Positions 37,901 through 51,229 of a stretch of 64,000 nt of DNA are shown one piece after another. The stretch's first letter is position 1; every line of letters starts with the position of its first letter. This DNA comes from Allacma fusca (lineage: Eukaryota > Arthropoda > Collembola > Symphypleona > Sminthuridae). Under the pieces are notes generated by a model that was not told the origin of the DNA, made no database searches, and was given only the letters and a program-made list of their open reading frames with translations. Location: assembly GCA_947179485.1 (NCBI GenBank), contig OX359246.1, positions 30,752,001-30,816,000 on the forward strand. The letters run 5' to 3'. The position numbers were made by a program, and so were the translations under genes.

Positions 37901-39124
37901 TAAAGTTAGTTCTTATGACCAGTCGTAATTCTTTTTAGTGTGTAAATGTATCCTAGCTCCTAAATTGCTTACCTGTAATTAATAAAATTTACTCTCGCCG
38001 ATCTACAAGGAATAACTCTCACAAATGGGATATAAAAGAATAATTGTCTGTTCGAATAGTGTATATTGTTCAAGGACGGTTGTGTCGGAGATATTTACAA
38101 TTTTAAGGGATTACCGTGAGTTTTGTACTTCGCACAGGACCTGCCCACAAAGCGCACTATAGGTAATATTACCAATTGTAACTGTTTTAATGGTAACGCA
38201 AGATTTTCTGGATCCAGAGAAAAAAACTTCTTTTATAATGACAGATTGCAATTGCGATTTTATAAATTTGTCAAGATTCCATATTCTCAATTTTAGACAT
38301 TTTACTGATTGTGAGTCGGTTAGATCAGGTTCAGAAGTTGGAAGGAAACTAGAAATTTTACACGAACTGAGGCAATGTTTGTTGTATAAGGACAAGTAGA
38401 ACGATTCTTACTGATGTAATGATTATGGATTCAGTCAGTAAATGGCAGAACACAGCTGCAAAACTGAGATTGTGGATTACTTATGAGCTGATTATAGCAA
38501 AAACTGACATCAAGACAAATTTTAAATTAACCATTAGTTGTTTGGACCATTGCAATGCTTTTGAATTCAACATTGCATGGTAGGGCATAATTATTTTGTA
38601 AGTTTAAAACCACTACTTGCAAACTAACTACTCGTTTATGAAACACAAAATTGAAGTTGTACAATTTCAATATCTTCAATGAAGAAAGCTTGTTTGATGG
38701 CATGAGCCTGAATTTGCATGGTCAGATAATTATTCATTTTTCTTGGGATATCTTTTACTTCAATTGCTTTTCCTTACCTACATACATTAATGTATATAAT
38801 GCATCTAATTTCAATAATTTTATTCACATGAGAAATACTCCCTGAATGATTTACCAAACCAAAATTGTTTCTCAACTGAAAGCTTCCAACGACAATCAGA
38901 CTCCAAGAAACATTCAAGAAAATTTAATGTTTCTAGCTCGTATGTTTCAATCTCAATAAAACTTGGAGTACTCAAATCCATTTATTTATTTACTGTAACC
39001 CTTAGATCTCGTAATTCTGTTTCTGTTAGCAAACAAGCTAAAAACGAAGTAGTACTAAACAGGAACAAGAAACATGGGTCAACTATGACGAGCAAGACAT
39101 TTAAAAATTCAGTACTCTATATTC
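37901..39124. other. intergenic sequence
   Basis: No supportable gene on either strand and no element ends seen. The first 150 bp should contain the promoter of receptor F. Confidence 0.45.
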
Positions 39125-40777
39125 TTAAGGGTATATAATCAATGCCTTCCCAATTTTAGTCGTGACAAATATGATAAAATTGGGCGTGGAGTCTCGTTCA
39201 ATATAATGGAGACTCCCAAATTTTACCCCTCTGGGTGGGATAGATGATAGGAGTGCCGTCATGTGGTTTGAATGGTGTCGGTGGAAAAGGTTCGAAATGG
39301 CTAATATCCTTCCCTTGTATCTCAAAATGCCCAGGGGTATTGTCAGGGCTTTATCGAATAGTACTGCAAAAATCAAGGTCAATTCCAGTCCAACAATTAG
39401 ATGTAGGATGGACTGAATTATCCAGGTTCGAAAGGCTACTACCGAAAATGTAATAAAAAGCACAGTCACGGCAATGGAAAACACTTTGTAAAAATATAAC
39501 GTATAACCAAATGTGAGGTTCAAATATTGAATGTCCAGCTGAAGGCGACGTAATTCCTTGGTAGCTTTTTCAAGATCCTGTACATTGATCCAGAGCTGCC
39601 CTTTCCTGTTATTTTACAAGGAAAATAGTGCTACAAATACAAATTACCAGTACATAATAACGCTTAATTATTTATATTTATGGGAATGAACAAACCTCAA
39701 TTGGATTTTCTCCATCCCTCTGAATATCTGCTCCTCACATTTTTGAAAGAAGAGCAGAACTGCAAAAGCAGTTACAGAAGAACTAACCATAACCAATGTC
39801 AATATATAAATATCTAAGAAGATACAAAGGAAAAGTGTCCAAGGGTTTTGCCCGGCTGGGCCCAATGAGATATAAAGACTATATCCCAAATTTGGGCAGC
39901 AGGAGTAGTCCAGCACTGAATGTACTCAACTACCATCGTTGAGGAATGGCTTCAAAGCCCAGTGCCCCTGCTGTCGCGGAGGTGAGGGAAAGAGAGAGAT
40001 AGATGTTGGGTTCTGTGGGATGTACTGCTAGTTAGCACACACCCAACGCTCACTTCAACGTGAGTGGATTTACCGAGCCATTGGGATAGTGGTGTCCCTG
40101 CCATAGCTTGACAGTGCACCCACAGTTCGTCGTGGGATATTATCTCCTTCTATGTTACCTTGCTCTCTCTCCTCCATAGTTTAAACAAATTAGGTTAAGA
40201 TTATTGGGCTGCGTCCCATCCCCCAATTAACATGCAATGTAAACAATGAATTGTAAGATTGTCATAGTATGTGTACTTAAAGACAATAAAGACTATATCC
40301 CAAATTCGGATTACAAATTAACTTGATCAAGTATCCCAAAGAAATGAGGACCATGTTCAGAGGGAGCTGCGTTGCAATAAATTCTTGAATACTGAGATTC
40401 CAGGAGGTACTTTGATTCTTACTGGGGCTGAAGAGACCATTAAAAAGATAAACTAGGACCTCTGGGCAGTCTACAAAGCTTTTGTACAAGCACTGAGCTC
40501 CAAGAGCTATTCCTAAGATGGCTCCTCCATGAAATGGTAAATCGAATAATTGGATTCGCTCAGGAAAGAAGATCAAATACAAAGGTAGTAAGGAAATGGC
40601 ATAAATTCCTCTGAGGAAAGTTAGAAAAAGAGCGAACTTCCATATACCAAACCGGATCCGACTTGATTTGATCCTTATTTTCCCCCTGGTACAGTCCACG
40701 TCAATTGGTATTAAATTTAAAATAGCAAATAAATGGAGTAGCCTTAAGCTAAACCGTGCTTGTTTTAGTGTTAGCAT
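39125..40777 (-). pseudogene. gustatory-like receptor G, split by a retroposed insert
   Basis: Exon 1 begins at 40777 (MLTLKQARFSL, then ILNLIPIDVDCTRGKIR) and ends at 39696 (TTGAG|gtttgt). Exon 2 is 39605-39125 (481 bp, opening KGQLWINVQDL and ending STPNFIIFVTTKIGKAL). Exon 1 is interrupted after NPNLGYSLY by an insert with a 21-bp duplication; counted once, the exon is 668 bp and in frame, as in A and H. With the insert the frame closes at SLYCL. Exon 2 is about 20 bp shorter than in C or F but in phase. G and H are the more divergent members (LIPIDVD/LIPFEVN in place of LIPIQV). Confidence 0.8.
39893..40285 (+). mobile_element. retroposed insert in receptor G (SINE or LINE 3' end), copy 2
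   Basis: A 21-bp direct duplication (39872-39892 and 40286-40306, starting ATAAAGACTATATCCC) brackets about 393 bp. The long duplication points to target-primed insertion of a retroposon rather than a DNA transposon. The 3' end is an A-rich CTTAAAGACAATAAAG without a long poly(A). About 170 bp is shared with the minus-strand copy at 9466-10556. Confidence 0.7.
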
Positions 40778-43700
40778 TGCCTTATTATCCTGGCTTTTTA
40801 AATACCAAAATGTGGAGTTTTGTGTAGCACAAATCTTGCTTTAATTTTTTTTACGCAGTGAAGAACCCTTTTCTCACATTTAAAATCGTTCAGGAGCGTC
40901 TTAAATCAAGTAGTATGTATTTTAATGCTGAACGGGCTAAGGATAGAGAGCTCTGCTTGTATTAGGTTCGTAGTTAGTTTATGAAATTTTGCTGACTTAC
41001 AAGTAAATTAACAAACGAAATTGAATAGTTTGGTAATACGAAAGTTACATCTGTTAGAAGGACTTAATGGACTGATAAATTGCTTATTCTAAATTAGGAA
41101 AAGTACACATTATTACAATCAAGTTTCGGTGATTTAAACTGAGATAATGTTAAACATAATGGATGAAATTCTAAGTTATTCAATGTTCGATATTTGTTCA
41201 ACATGGTATGCACGCACGGCCGGTTGCAGTAAATGGTAAAGGAAAATCATAGATTGTATATGTATGTAAATTATTGATTTCTATAAGGGGAGGATCACTG
41301 TATGTTCACATGAAAATATATAAATGCAATATACTCAAACGAACAAATATTACATTTTGATTGAATTTCATTAGACAGCGTATGAACGTATGAACCGCCC
41401 ATACTCTCAATAATCTGAGAATATTTTCTGGGCAAGAAAACTGCACAAACACGATTATTTCCGTTTGTTGTACCAGAATAAAAATGAGCCAATGAAAGTA
41501 TCTACAAAAGAGAGTTCCGTGGCAAGTAAAGGGGTCTGCACATGGGATTACAAAAAAAGGACATTAAAACGAATGTATCAAATGGAAATTGCCGACACAT
41601 ACAAATATATTACCCACATAATTGCTTATTGTGCGTCCGAAAATTTCTATTAATGTTATCTAACCTACTTCAAATGATAATTTGTAATAATGTATTTTTT
41701 AAACGTACTTTCCTTGTTTTCTCAAATCTTCATTAAAATTCCAGGATTTCAGATCATGCAAAAACTTATACAATAGTAATTAATGGAAACGGTATTTTAA
41801 AAAATCCCTTAAAATGTACCTGGCTGGAAATAGGAAACCTTCCCAGAGGATTCTTGAAAACCTCATTAGAAGGCTTGAAATATGTAATGTTTTGTCTTGA
41901 AATTTTAGCCTGACAGAGGCAGCAATGCCCAAAATTTTTTATTAATTTATTTTAATAGAAAGTATTTTCCAATTTTTCTTGTACCCGAATGACAGGGCTT
42001 AGAAATTCCTGTCATTTTTATTTCTTACCCGTTTTAAAAAATAAGTATTTAGCTTCATGTGCTTTTTACTTTACAGGTTGAATTGATACGCTCGTTATAG
42101 TATTTATGTAAACAGTGTTTTCAAAGATCGAGATGATCATCAAAGGTTTGTGGTGTTTAATTGTACTACACTATTCTGTTACACACCACTTCGAACAATA
42201 GTAAAGGCCCTTTCAGTTCACGGTCGTGCATAATTAATTCATGCACTTGACTATAGATTTATTTCATATAACCCGCGATAATATTTCGTCCCATTTGTTT
42301 AAACCTTTTTTGAGAAGTGGCTTTTAAAGGTTTTGCGTCCAGAGGTCTGTCCAGAATCCCTAAAAAAGCAGCCTCTATATTTTCACCCATACCTCAAGAG
42401 ATACTTTTCTTTGATATCTCCTGGGCAGTTTGATGTAATGCCCCTATCAAAAGCTCAAAATGGGAGATCAAATTCGGTAATCGTACCTATGCAAAAAAAT
42501 TCCCAGGGATATGCTTTTAATAACTGGAACGTTACCATGGGATCTTTTAGGGATCACCCCTTGAAAACTAGTTTTCTTTAAGTTAGTTCTACATTGTTAT
42601 ACATATTGCTTACTAATCCAAAAATAACGTTTTAATTCATACAGTAAATATAAAAATTTTAATTAATTACAAAATACTTTAAGATTATTCATTACAATAA
42701 TTACAATACTAAAGATTGTATCCAAACGACATGATTTTTGTGATTGTTCTTTCACAAATTACACTAATTAAGAATAAATAGGTCTGTACTATTTTTTACA
42801 GAATAAATTCAAGTTTTTACCTAATTTTTATTAATAAAGAATATTATTTAGTACCTACTTTAATTTTGTTATTATTGATAGAATAAAGTTACAAACACGT
42901 AACACAGTAAGAAATACAATTGACGCAACTCAATTTACACAGGCGCGACATTTTCTAAGCGTCCAACTGTGTATATATGTATACCCAAGCTATTAAAGAA
43001 AGGAGTATTTACTATTTTAAGGAACAAGATTAAAATACCGTACATAAGCAACGTTACGATTAAGTTCAAATGGATGATTTTCTTTGTATTATAATTTTCA
43101 AAACTGAATTTTCAACACAGTGTTGGAATAATATTCTGTCAACTTCGCCTAGTGTCAAAAATCCGTCTGACACTACGCTCAAAATTCAAAAGCGAGAGCT
43201 TTAGAGCGAGGTTTTGCGCCCTCAAAAGTTGAAAAAAAAACGTTCTCTCGTAGACATTGTTAAAAGAATTCCGAATATGTTACTGAAAATAATAAAAACT
43301 CGAAAAGCAATTCCACGAAGGAGAGCGTAATTATCTAAAAACAAACGTAAAGTTGTACTCATTTCAATACTATTATTTACTGAGAAAGTCTTGGTTATCT
43401 GTAATTTCAAATTGACCTGTAAATTGTATACCTACGACGATATAACTGCAACATATTATGCATACACGCTTAGCTTTCCCAAGTCAAACCTAACATGAAC
43501 ATAAAAGAATTATTGAATTTTGAAATTCAGATTTCAATCGAAGACTTCGGGAACCTTCAAATTGGGTGGTAGCTATTTATGCGTTTGTTATCGTGGTTTT
43601 GCTTTTTATCATTTTAACAGTTTTGTTCACTTTCAGTAACTATATTGTATAATAAATAATCTTTTGGGTATTCTTTTGACAGTTCTAACAGGAAACTTGT

Positions 43701-43811
43701 TTTCGACTTTTGAGGGCGTAAAAGCAACTTTAAAGTCTCAGGCTTAAAAATGTTCAACTTTAAACATTTGTTTCATGAAACCACCCCAAAATAAGCTATC
43801 ATTCTATTACG
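40778..43811. other. 3-kb intergenic sequence
   Basis: No gene I can defend; open stretches such as 42333-42581 have no recognisable domain. At 43211-43230 and 43709-43735 GCGCCCTCAAAAGTTG and CTTTTGAGGGCGTAAAAGC are inverted, the likely ends of a short foldback element of about 530 bp related to the arms at 11042-11705. Confidence 0.45.
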
Positions 43812-45086
43812 TTATAATGATTCGATTCGCCAATAAATATCCTGCTTACAAGCAATTAGTACGCGCATTGTATTGATACTGACAAATCTCAAGAAGTTGG
43901 GTGAGGACGCCCGTTCCAACAAATGGAACTGTCCAATGTGAAATCCAACTACGGGGATAGATATAACCTTACGACGAATCATAGCCTCATGCTGCTTACA
44001 AAGTATTGAAGCCACGGACAAGATCTTCCGCTTGTACTTGTTAATCCCCGATGGAATGATGAATGCCTTGTCAAATAGAACAACGTACACTGCTACCATT
44101 TCAACTCCGATGAGCAAGTAAATCGGGTATAAAGCCTTCGAATAGAAAGTAATGACACCGAAAGAAACGTACACAATGCTGATAGTCACGCAGAAGAATT
44201 TCGCCGTGAAAATATTATACCGAAATGCAGAGTTAAAGAGATGGAGCCAAGTTTGTAACTCCCGGACATCTCTGTAAGCCCTCCATAGATCCCTGCTGGA
44301 GATGAAGTGTCGACCGATCCTATATGGAAGGTCAGAATTTGTCCCACAAGCTATTATTATAACAAGAGCTCTCCATTGAAATAATCCCCGGAATCCTTTA
44401 TTAATTTAACGTAATTACCTTAAAGACAAACTGGCGAGCCCATTTGAGACGTTAGTATTGCACCTTTGGAAAAATAGGAGGAGCATAAAGACAATTAAAG
44501 ATTGGCCAGCAAGAATAGTGGCTAAAATCACGGACTCTAAAATAATGAAGAAATGGAGAAAGAAAGGTGTTTGCCATTGGGAGGACATCATCCCAAACAT
44601 GAAATACTGAGCAAGAGGGTCATAAAGAATAATCCCAAGTTGTAACACTGGCATTAGCATAAAGTTGTATGGGATCGTAATTGCAATTTTTTCTTGCTGA
44701 GTCAAATCTATGAATTTCTTTGGATTACTATTGTCCACTAGGAGTCGGTTAAAAATAGCTATGAATATTTCCGGACAGGCCACGAAACACTTGTACATCC
44801 AATGAGCACAGACAGTTGACCCAAGGACCGCCATGATGTGGAAGGGAAAATGAGAAAATTCCAGAAGGTCCTTTCTAATCACAAATATTATGAGAAAATT
44901 GGAGATTGCAATAATTCCCCTGCAGATCACAAGCCCGTATATTGTCCCCCAAATTGCTCGATTCACTACTGACGAATGTAATTTAATAGTACCTTTGTGC
45001 ACATTTACTTCGAAAGGGATTAAGTACAAAAGTGAGAATACCCGAAATGCCCAAAGGTCTAATTTAACTTGTTTGCGGGTAACCAT
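43812..45086 (-). CDS. seven-transmembrane gustatory-like receptor H
   Basis: Exon 1 45086-44419 (668 bp) and exon 2 44319-43812 (508 bp) join in phase 2 (TTAAG|gtaatt ... atatag|gatc) to 391 aa. N-terminus MVTRKQVKLDL, then LLYLIPFEVNVHKGTIKL. The core segment MSSQWQTPFFLHFFIILE corresponds to PNWQTPLVLFAFIVLE of C. Exon 2 opens IGRHFISSRDLW and ends with a variant of the signature, ASSPNFLRFVSINTMRVL, in which the hydrophobic run is broken by Arg and TT is replaced by SI. It is open throughout and looks functional, but is one of the more diverged members. Confidence 0.78.
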
Positions 45087-46343
45087 TCTTCTTACTGGGG
45101 GTGGGTATGATTAGTGCCCTGGTGATTTAAATTAAGGGATTATGAAATATAATATCACACAAATGATGGATTATTATCTCAGAAATCCTCGGTTACAAGT
45201 GAAAGGGATTACACGTACTTTGCACTGGAAATTAGATTAAAATTTATATTAACCTGACGGCACAACTTTTATCCTTATTAAGTGAATAACAGATTACAAT
45301 TTCCTCCAGGATTACAATCTGATTATAAGGCTTTTTAGTTTAAGCTGGGATAACTCATTAAAATATATTTCAGGAATTGCTCTTGATCTCTTTGAAATTG
45401 ATTTACCTCGGAATACGAAAATCCGGAGAATTGGATTACGTTTAATACAATATGTACTGGCAGGTAAAATCCCTCAAGCTTGACAAGCGTACAACCTCAC
45501 TGATTCCAGGCTCTGCACAAGTGGAGCTTACACGTGTTTGTACATCATTGATTATTTTCTTTAGGAGCAAATATTGCTGAGAATGATTATTCTTGTATTG
45601 AAGGGCGTATTTAAAGTTGAGGTTATTTCCCCATAAATGTGTATGACTTATTAAATATCGAGAATATATTAGTACAATATTTATAAGTATGTACGTTTTC
45701 AATTATTTTGTCTGTTGTTAGGTTTTATTTGAAAGGAGCATTATGTGGCTTTTGTTCAGAGCCGGGCTTTATAAATTGAAATATACATTAAAAATATAGT
45801 TTTTAACTAGACAATATACAGTATTAAAATCATTTTATATAACATAACTACACTTACTGGCTCGTCAGCAAATTGGAATTTACAGTGAGCGGCGCCACTT
45901 GATGTATGCTTTCTCATTGTAAGTATAATGGAAAAATTTAATGGTAGATTCGGGATAAGATAATTTATTAATGAAAGCATTTAGCCTGGAGTAGTTCCAT
46001 CATCGAATGTAGCTTATTTGAATAGTTTGAGGGCAAATTCATAAATGACAATGGAAATTAAAAGGAAAAGGAATTTCTGCATTTGAAAGGAAAGCATGCA
46101 TGTAAAAAAACGGGTTACGCGATTTCATTATACAGTATTATCTAAAAAAAATCTTATACTGCGTCTTGTTTAAATGGATGCCAGTATTCTGGACCGGACA
46201 ATTTATAATGGTCCAATCTGGTCAAAATTTAAAATTTAATGGTCTGGTCCGGTCTGGTCCAATGGGCCAATATCAGGACCAGACCGGATACATAAGATGC
46301 AATTTTGGCTAAAAAGGAAAAGGAAATCGAAATACTGAAATCA
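45087..46343. other. intergenic sequence with a small word cluster
   Basis: No gene seen. At 46192-46289 GGTCTGGTCCGGTCTGGTCC and GGACCAGACCGG lie in both orientations, the same style as the larger word elements, but I could not define ends or a target duplication. Confidence 0.45.
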
Positions 46344-47650
46344 TTACACATGGAAAGTTTCTAAAAACCTATTGAAAAAAATTAGGGCGCGGATGGTATT
46401 GGTTGTAACAAAAATAACAAAGTTCGGGGTGGAGTCTTTGTGAACCGTTGTGAAGCAACCAATGTGGATCATTATTTCGGGTAAGGACTCATCCCAGCTG
46501 AGAGTATAGCTTCCTTGGTCAGGCCGTAGGGTTCTAATACGTAGCAGGAATTTAGTCTTGGAATCCTCTATTTCTTCCAACATGGCAATGTTCGCGTCGG
46601 TAACAGTCACGTATGCTCCCATGGTCTGCATGCCGAGGGAAAAATACGTCAAGGAATATATCCAGTTTGAATGAGCAAATAAAATTGCGAAAGTCAAGGA
46701 AAAAGTGGCGACGCCGCTGCAGTACAGTTTGAACAAAAAAACATCCATTGACATCGATGCGTTAATGAACTGCGCCCAGAGTTGAATTTGTCGGAACTCG
46801 TGGTGAGCCCTTTGGATATCCCCGTTGGCTATAAACCAATTCCCTTTCCTGCAAAATCAATCCATCAAAATTCCAGGTAATAAAAAAAACTACCTTTAAA
46901 ATCCATCCTCCTAAAAAAGGTACTGAAATAATTTTATTATGGTTATACAAACCTAGGGAGTATTTTCCGCATCACCAATCGTATCCGGCCTAATCCTTTC
47001 AAAGGGAAATACAGTGTCACCAGCGCATTTACTATTAAATTCCAAGATACAAATCCTGTGAAACAGTATTCCAGAAACACGTATGCACAAAATACATAAG
47101 TATTTTTCCAAGACACAGGTAGCATGCAGTACAGGAAATAGTTGTTGTTGTGGGCACTGAGAAAAAACGCAACAGGTAATGCAGGAAGGGCCAAGGAGTT
47201 ATAAACTACTAGGATGGCCAACCATTCAAAACTAGTGAGGTCAGTCCATCTAGTTTTTTTATCACGGACTGAAAACAACTGGTTAATGAGTGATAACGTC
47301 ACATCTTGCGAGTTAACCATGGCACTGTATATCCATAAAAGTCCTATCACGATGTATGAAATTGCAATTAGCTTCATCGGAATTGTGTGGACTTGGTAGA
47401 TTTCCACCCAATTGATGCCCGTATTGTAGTGAGTTCTAGCAATTTCCAATAATTCTGTCGCTACATTCACGAATGAGTAAAGCAATCGAATATTTGCCAA
47501 AATGAAGAGGATATTCCAGACACCCTTTTGAAATGGTGTTTTGGGGCCAAATTTCCCCCTGACAGTATCAACGTCAATTGGAATAATGTTCAGATATGAG
47601 AAAAATTTAAGGATTATTAGCAGAGGACGAGCCTGGTGTATAGTGATCAT
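46344..47650 (-). CDS. seven-transmembrane gustatory-like receptor I
   Basis: Exon 1 47650-46953 (698 bp) and exon 2 46848-46344 (505 bp) join in phase 2 (CCTAG|gtttgt ... tgcag|gaaa) to 400 aa. N-terminus MITIHQARPLLII, then YLNIIPIDVDTVRGKF. Exon 1 is longer than in the others because of an extra stretch (ARTHYNTGINWVEIYQ) between the second and third hydrophobic segments. Exon 2 opens KGNWFIANGDIQRAHHEF and ends HKDSTPNFVIFVTTNTIRALIFF, the canonical terminal signature. It is the most divergent member and the right end of the array. It is open throughout. Confidence 0.78.
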
Positions 47651-48604
47651 GTCGGCTTCCTTGGTGCTCTGTCTGAAAAGTTAACCTCGAATCAATTTTC
47701 TTGTTTTATTTTTCAATAAAATTAGGAATTTCATGCTGATTGTAAGATGACTGACCAAACTTTAAAATGGAAGAATGTACATTCCCTTGTTTTGTGTACT
47801 AATAATTGAGTGTTTGCACCTGAACAATAATTGAAACAAAATCAGAAGTTGACAAATCTAATTTTGTAGTTATTTCCTGGCCTTCATTATTTTTTGTTTG
47901 TATAATATCAACATAATTTTTGTATGCTCATCCAATCATTATTGTAAAATTTTACTCAAACTCCATTTTATTAAATGGTTTGATTTAGGGTAATAATTTA
48001 GTAATAATCTACAAATAAAGGTAATAGCAGTATAGGAATTATTACAGGTAATTCCTTAAGGTATAATAATTTTGCAAGGTTTGTTTATTTACTCCAAAGA
48101 CTGGTTCATTTAAAAGTTTGATTTAGAGAGGTCTCATCATTTAGAACATCTAGTCACTATTCATAATATATGACCAGCTGAAATATTACGCTCACGAAAG
48201 GCTACAGATGGGATTCTTCGGAATAAATACTAATCTGGTAATTATAATTGATTTATATTATATTTATAATAATTATTAAGATCCATATTAGGGTTCCATG
48301 CTGAACGAATGCTAAATGTTTAGCAGTGATACAGGTAAGCATGCGCAATTTAAAATCAATTTGTACCAATGTAACATAGGCTTTCTGATTTGTCCCATGG
48401 TCTTGCAAAACAAAATGTCTGCTATGTAATATGGCTTTATATTTACCATGTAGCCTTTATTGTAGCTACTAATTTATATCTTTTTCGGCCCAGTCCACAT
48501 TAAAGGGCATTTATTCCAGGAAAACAAATAGAAGTAAAAGGGTTATTTTGCAGAGTGAATTGTCCTGAAATCACATTTAATTAATTTTATTTGTTGAGGT
48601 ACTT
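47651..48604. other. AT-rich intergenic sequence
   Basis: No gene or repeat structure seen. The right end is the 3' flank of the small secreted-protein gene. Confidence 0.45.
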
Positions 48605-49202
48605 TCATATGCCATCCTTTTCTTCAAGCTCCTCCTTATTGACGGGCTCTTGGAAGACATTGTAATTATTCAACTCTGGGTGGGAAGGGAGAAAGCCCTG
48701 CTGTTTCATATCTGGGTCTGGGGTCAAGTCAGCATTCAAAGAATCCCTAGTCGCAGGTGTAGTTGCTATGAGATTTAATACATACATTTATAGGTACATA
48801 CATAATTGAAAAAACTCACTATCTTTTACCTTATTGAATATATATTTTATTTGTTTCCAAGTATGGACTCACTTGCATTGACAATCTCAATAGTTCTACA
48901 CGTCACTTGGGACTTCTTCGTACACCGACATGTTGTTGTGTCATTGAGCTTGTAGGTTTTTGGGAAGAGGACATGGAAAATACCACAGGTTTTATTTTCT
49001 ACACATAAAAACAAAATTTTATATTAAAATCTTTGAATGTATGATTCCAAACTTGTTACTATTTAAAAACTTGTATTGATGACACACCATAACTTCTTAA
49101 ATAAATATTCACGTCTGCATTCTCAGGGTCGTCACATCCAAAGAATCCGCACTCTGCAGTAGTAAATATGCCAGCAAGTAATATTATTTGTATAAAGAAC
49201 AT
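48605..49202 (-). CDS. small secreted Cys-rich protein (unrecognised)
   Basis: Three exons (49202-49088, 48998-48873, 48765-48605) join with matching phase-1 introns (g|gtgtgt ... tgtag; a|gtgagt ... catag) to 133 aa. Residues 1-17 (MFFIQIILLAGIFTTAE) are a typical signal peptide. Six cysteines follow: ECGFFGC, NKTC, and the cluster TTTCRCTKKSQVTC. The C-terminal 50 residues are acidic and Pro-rich (TPDPDMKQQG, KEELEEKDGI). I do not recognise the family; the CxC...C cluster recalls small von Willebrand C-like secreted proteins, but it has too few cysteines for that domain. Confidence 0.7.
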
Positions 49203-50435
49203 TTTGTTGTTAGTTTCTCGACTTATGTTTAGTAAGAGCTTTTGAGAAGTTTATATTATTGCAGTGAAAATATTTCTCTGTGCTATGAGCGTCCGCAACT
49301 AAAAGACTGACTTTGATATAATTAATTACTTAAAATGCCCAGTTAATTTATTTACTCCAGTTGTATCTATTTGGGCATATTTATTTTTGATGCGGTTATT
49401 TTTCCGACTGTATTTGGTTCTTGCAGCATCTGTGGGAGTATTGTTTGGTTTAGGCTGGAGGTGTCAATATAAAAGTAGCCTTTAGTTATCTAATATAATG
49501 GCTTTTGTGGTGTACAACTACAAATTTCAAACCAGGATGTAAGAACTTAGTATTTGAACAAGTTTTATTAAATGACTAATTGGGCAGTATCTACATATGT
49601 ACATATCTATATGGTTCCTTACTGATGCCATATCTATAATTATATTAAAGTCTCCTGAATAGGATACTATCATTAAATGCATAGATCAAAACTATATGTA
49701 TATAACTAAGTGTGATTCTCGTGGAAATAACTTTCTTATTTTTTTTAAATATTTTAAATTAAATTCCTACATTCTACATGACGTTGCTCATGGTACGATA
49801 TGGGTTTATTTGAGAAAATGAGTATATTTAGGGAAGAAATTGGAGGACTTATACATTGAGAACTTGGTGACATCTAAATATGTATATGTGTATAAAATTA
49901 AACTGGTAGCACTATCGTCATATATTTTGAGCCAACAAATATAATTATTATGATTTCCTTTTAAAAGAAATATCGCAGAGTAACAGTAGAAGTGAGAGAT
50001 GGAGAAACGCTCTCCTATTTAAAAATTTTTATTAACTACTTATTTTAATTAATTACTTTTATATTCGAGGATTTCTTTCTTTTTCAATAATTATTTAAGT
50101 TTTACAAATTACTGACAAGTCTATAAAGGTATAAGGAAAAAAATGAGGATGACTGGAAGGTGTCACAGGCATTCAAGGGTTACAATAAAAATAATATTCT
50201 TATGTTGTTCACCTTTTTTCCACATTGGGCCATACTTATTTATGTATAAAAATCCTTAAAGCTACCTTAGTTTCATAAGATATGGCTAATTTTAAGTAGC
50301 TTGTTCGAATAATATATCTTAAAAAATCCATTTGTGATGTCAGATATGAGCGATGTATGGCTGGAATTTAATGGTTTCAAAAATGATTGTCATCCGCATT
50401 TTAGTTCATGCTGCTGGAATTTTTGACTGTGCTAA
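49203..50435. other. AT-rich intergenic sequence
   Basis: No gene or element that I can support. Confidence 0.45.
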
Positions 50436-51099
50436 TTATGAATTAAGATGAATGAAATGAACGGTTACTTGTGTTTTGGAATTATTTTTAACTATCCAAT
50501 GATCAGTGGTGTAATACCATGTTCCGAATTTGATCCTCCTTCCAATCTCCGTTACTTGTTCTCCTGAGGCTTTTGTTGTCTCTGATTCGTTCAATCTTGC
50601 TTCAAATTTTTGCCCGTTCTGCTCACAATTTTCAGGACTCACTAATCAAATAGACCATTGATAAGCCCATAATATTTCCGTACAATTAAAGTAGCATCAA
50701 AACATTTCTTTGGAAAATCTTTGTGCGGGAGTAATTATTATACTTAATTTAAAACCCTTAAATGTCTGACTTTGCTTTGCGATATAGTGGCCCTTTTCAT
50801 CTCAAATACTGAGCTCAGTCAATGAAATAAATTTTATGGGCCATTGTTTATGTATTGGGACAACGCCACCCCGTATACATAGTAGAACGCATGAATTAAA
50901 GCACATGTACCCGGAACACAATAAGTAAACTTATGCAAGGATTCTCATTGGTCCATAACATGTAGGGCTCCCAAAGAAAGTACTTTAAAATAGAAGTACG
51001 AATTCCCATGAGCACAAGTACACCTGGTAATGGTAAAAGTGCAATATAATTTAAACTGCTAAAAATAAGTTTTAAAATACTCAGTTTATTAAAGTTCAT
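50436..51099 (-). CDS. candidate small secreted protein (two exons)
   Basis: Exon 1 (51099-51024) gives MNFNKLSILKLIFSSLNY and a short hydrophobic run like a signal peptide, ending CCAG|gtgtac in phase 1. Exon 2 (50641-50436) begins after gattag and continues in phase with SPENCEQNGQKFEARLNESE to a stop. The product would be about 93 aa. Placement next to another small secreted-protein gene on the same strand adds a little weight. The 382-bp intron and single cysteine pattern match no family I know, so this is a prediction only. Confidence 0.35.
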
Positions 51100-51229
51100 T
51101 TATATTTTAACTAATACATAAAATTGAATTTCATACCTTGCCTCCATTGGGATATAAATACTAATTTTACATGAAGTACCATGTATGTAATTATGTATGT
51201 ATGTATATTTAAGACATTAAAATTTAAAA

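Noticed and set aside
42333-42581. Open plus-strand stretch of 82 codons.
   Set aside because: No domain, signal or splice partner; composition like the surrounding intergenic DNA.
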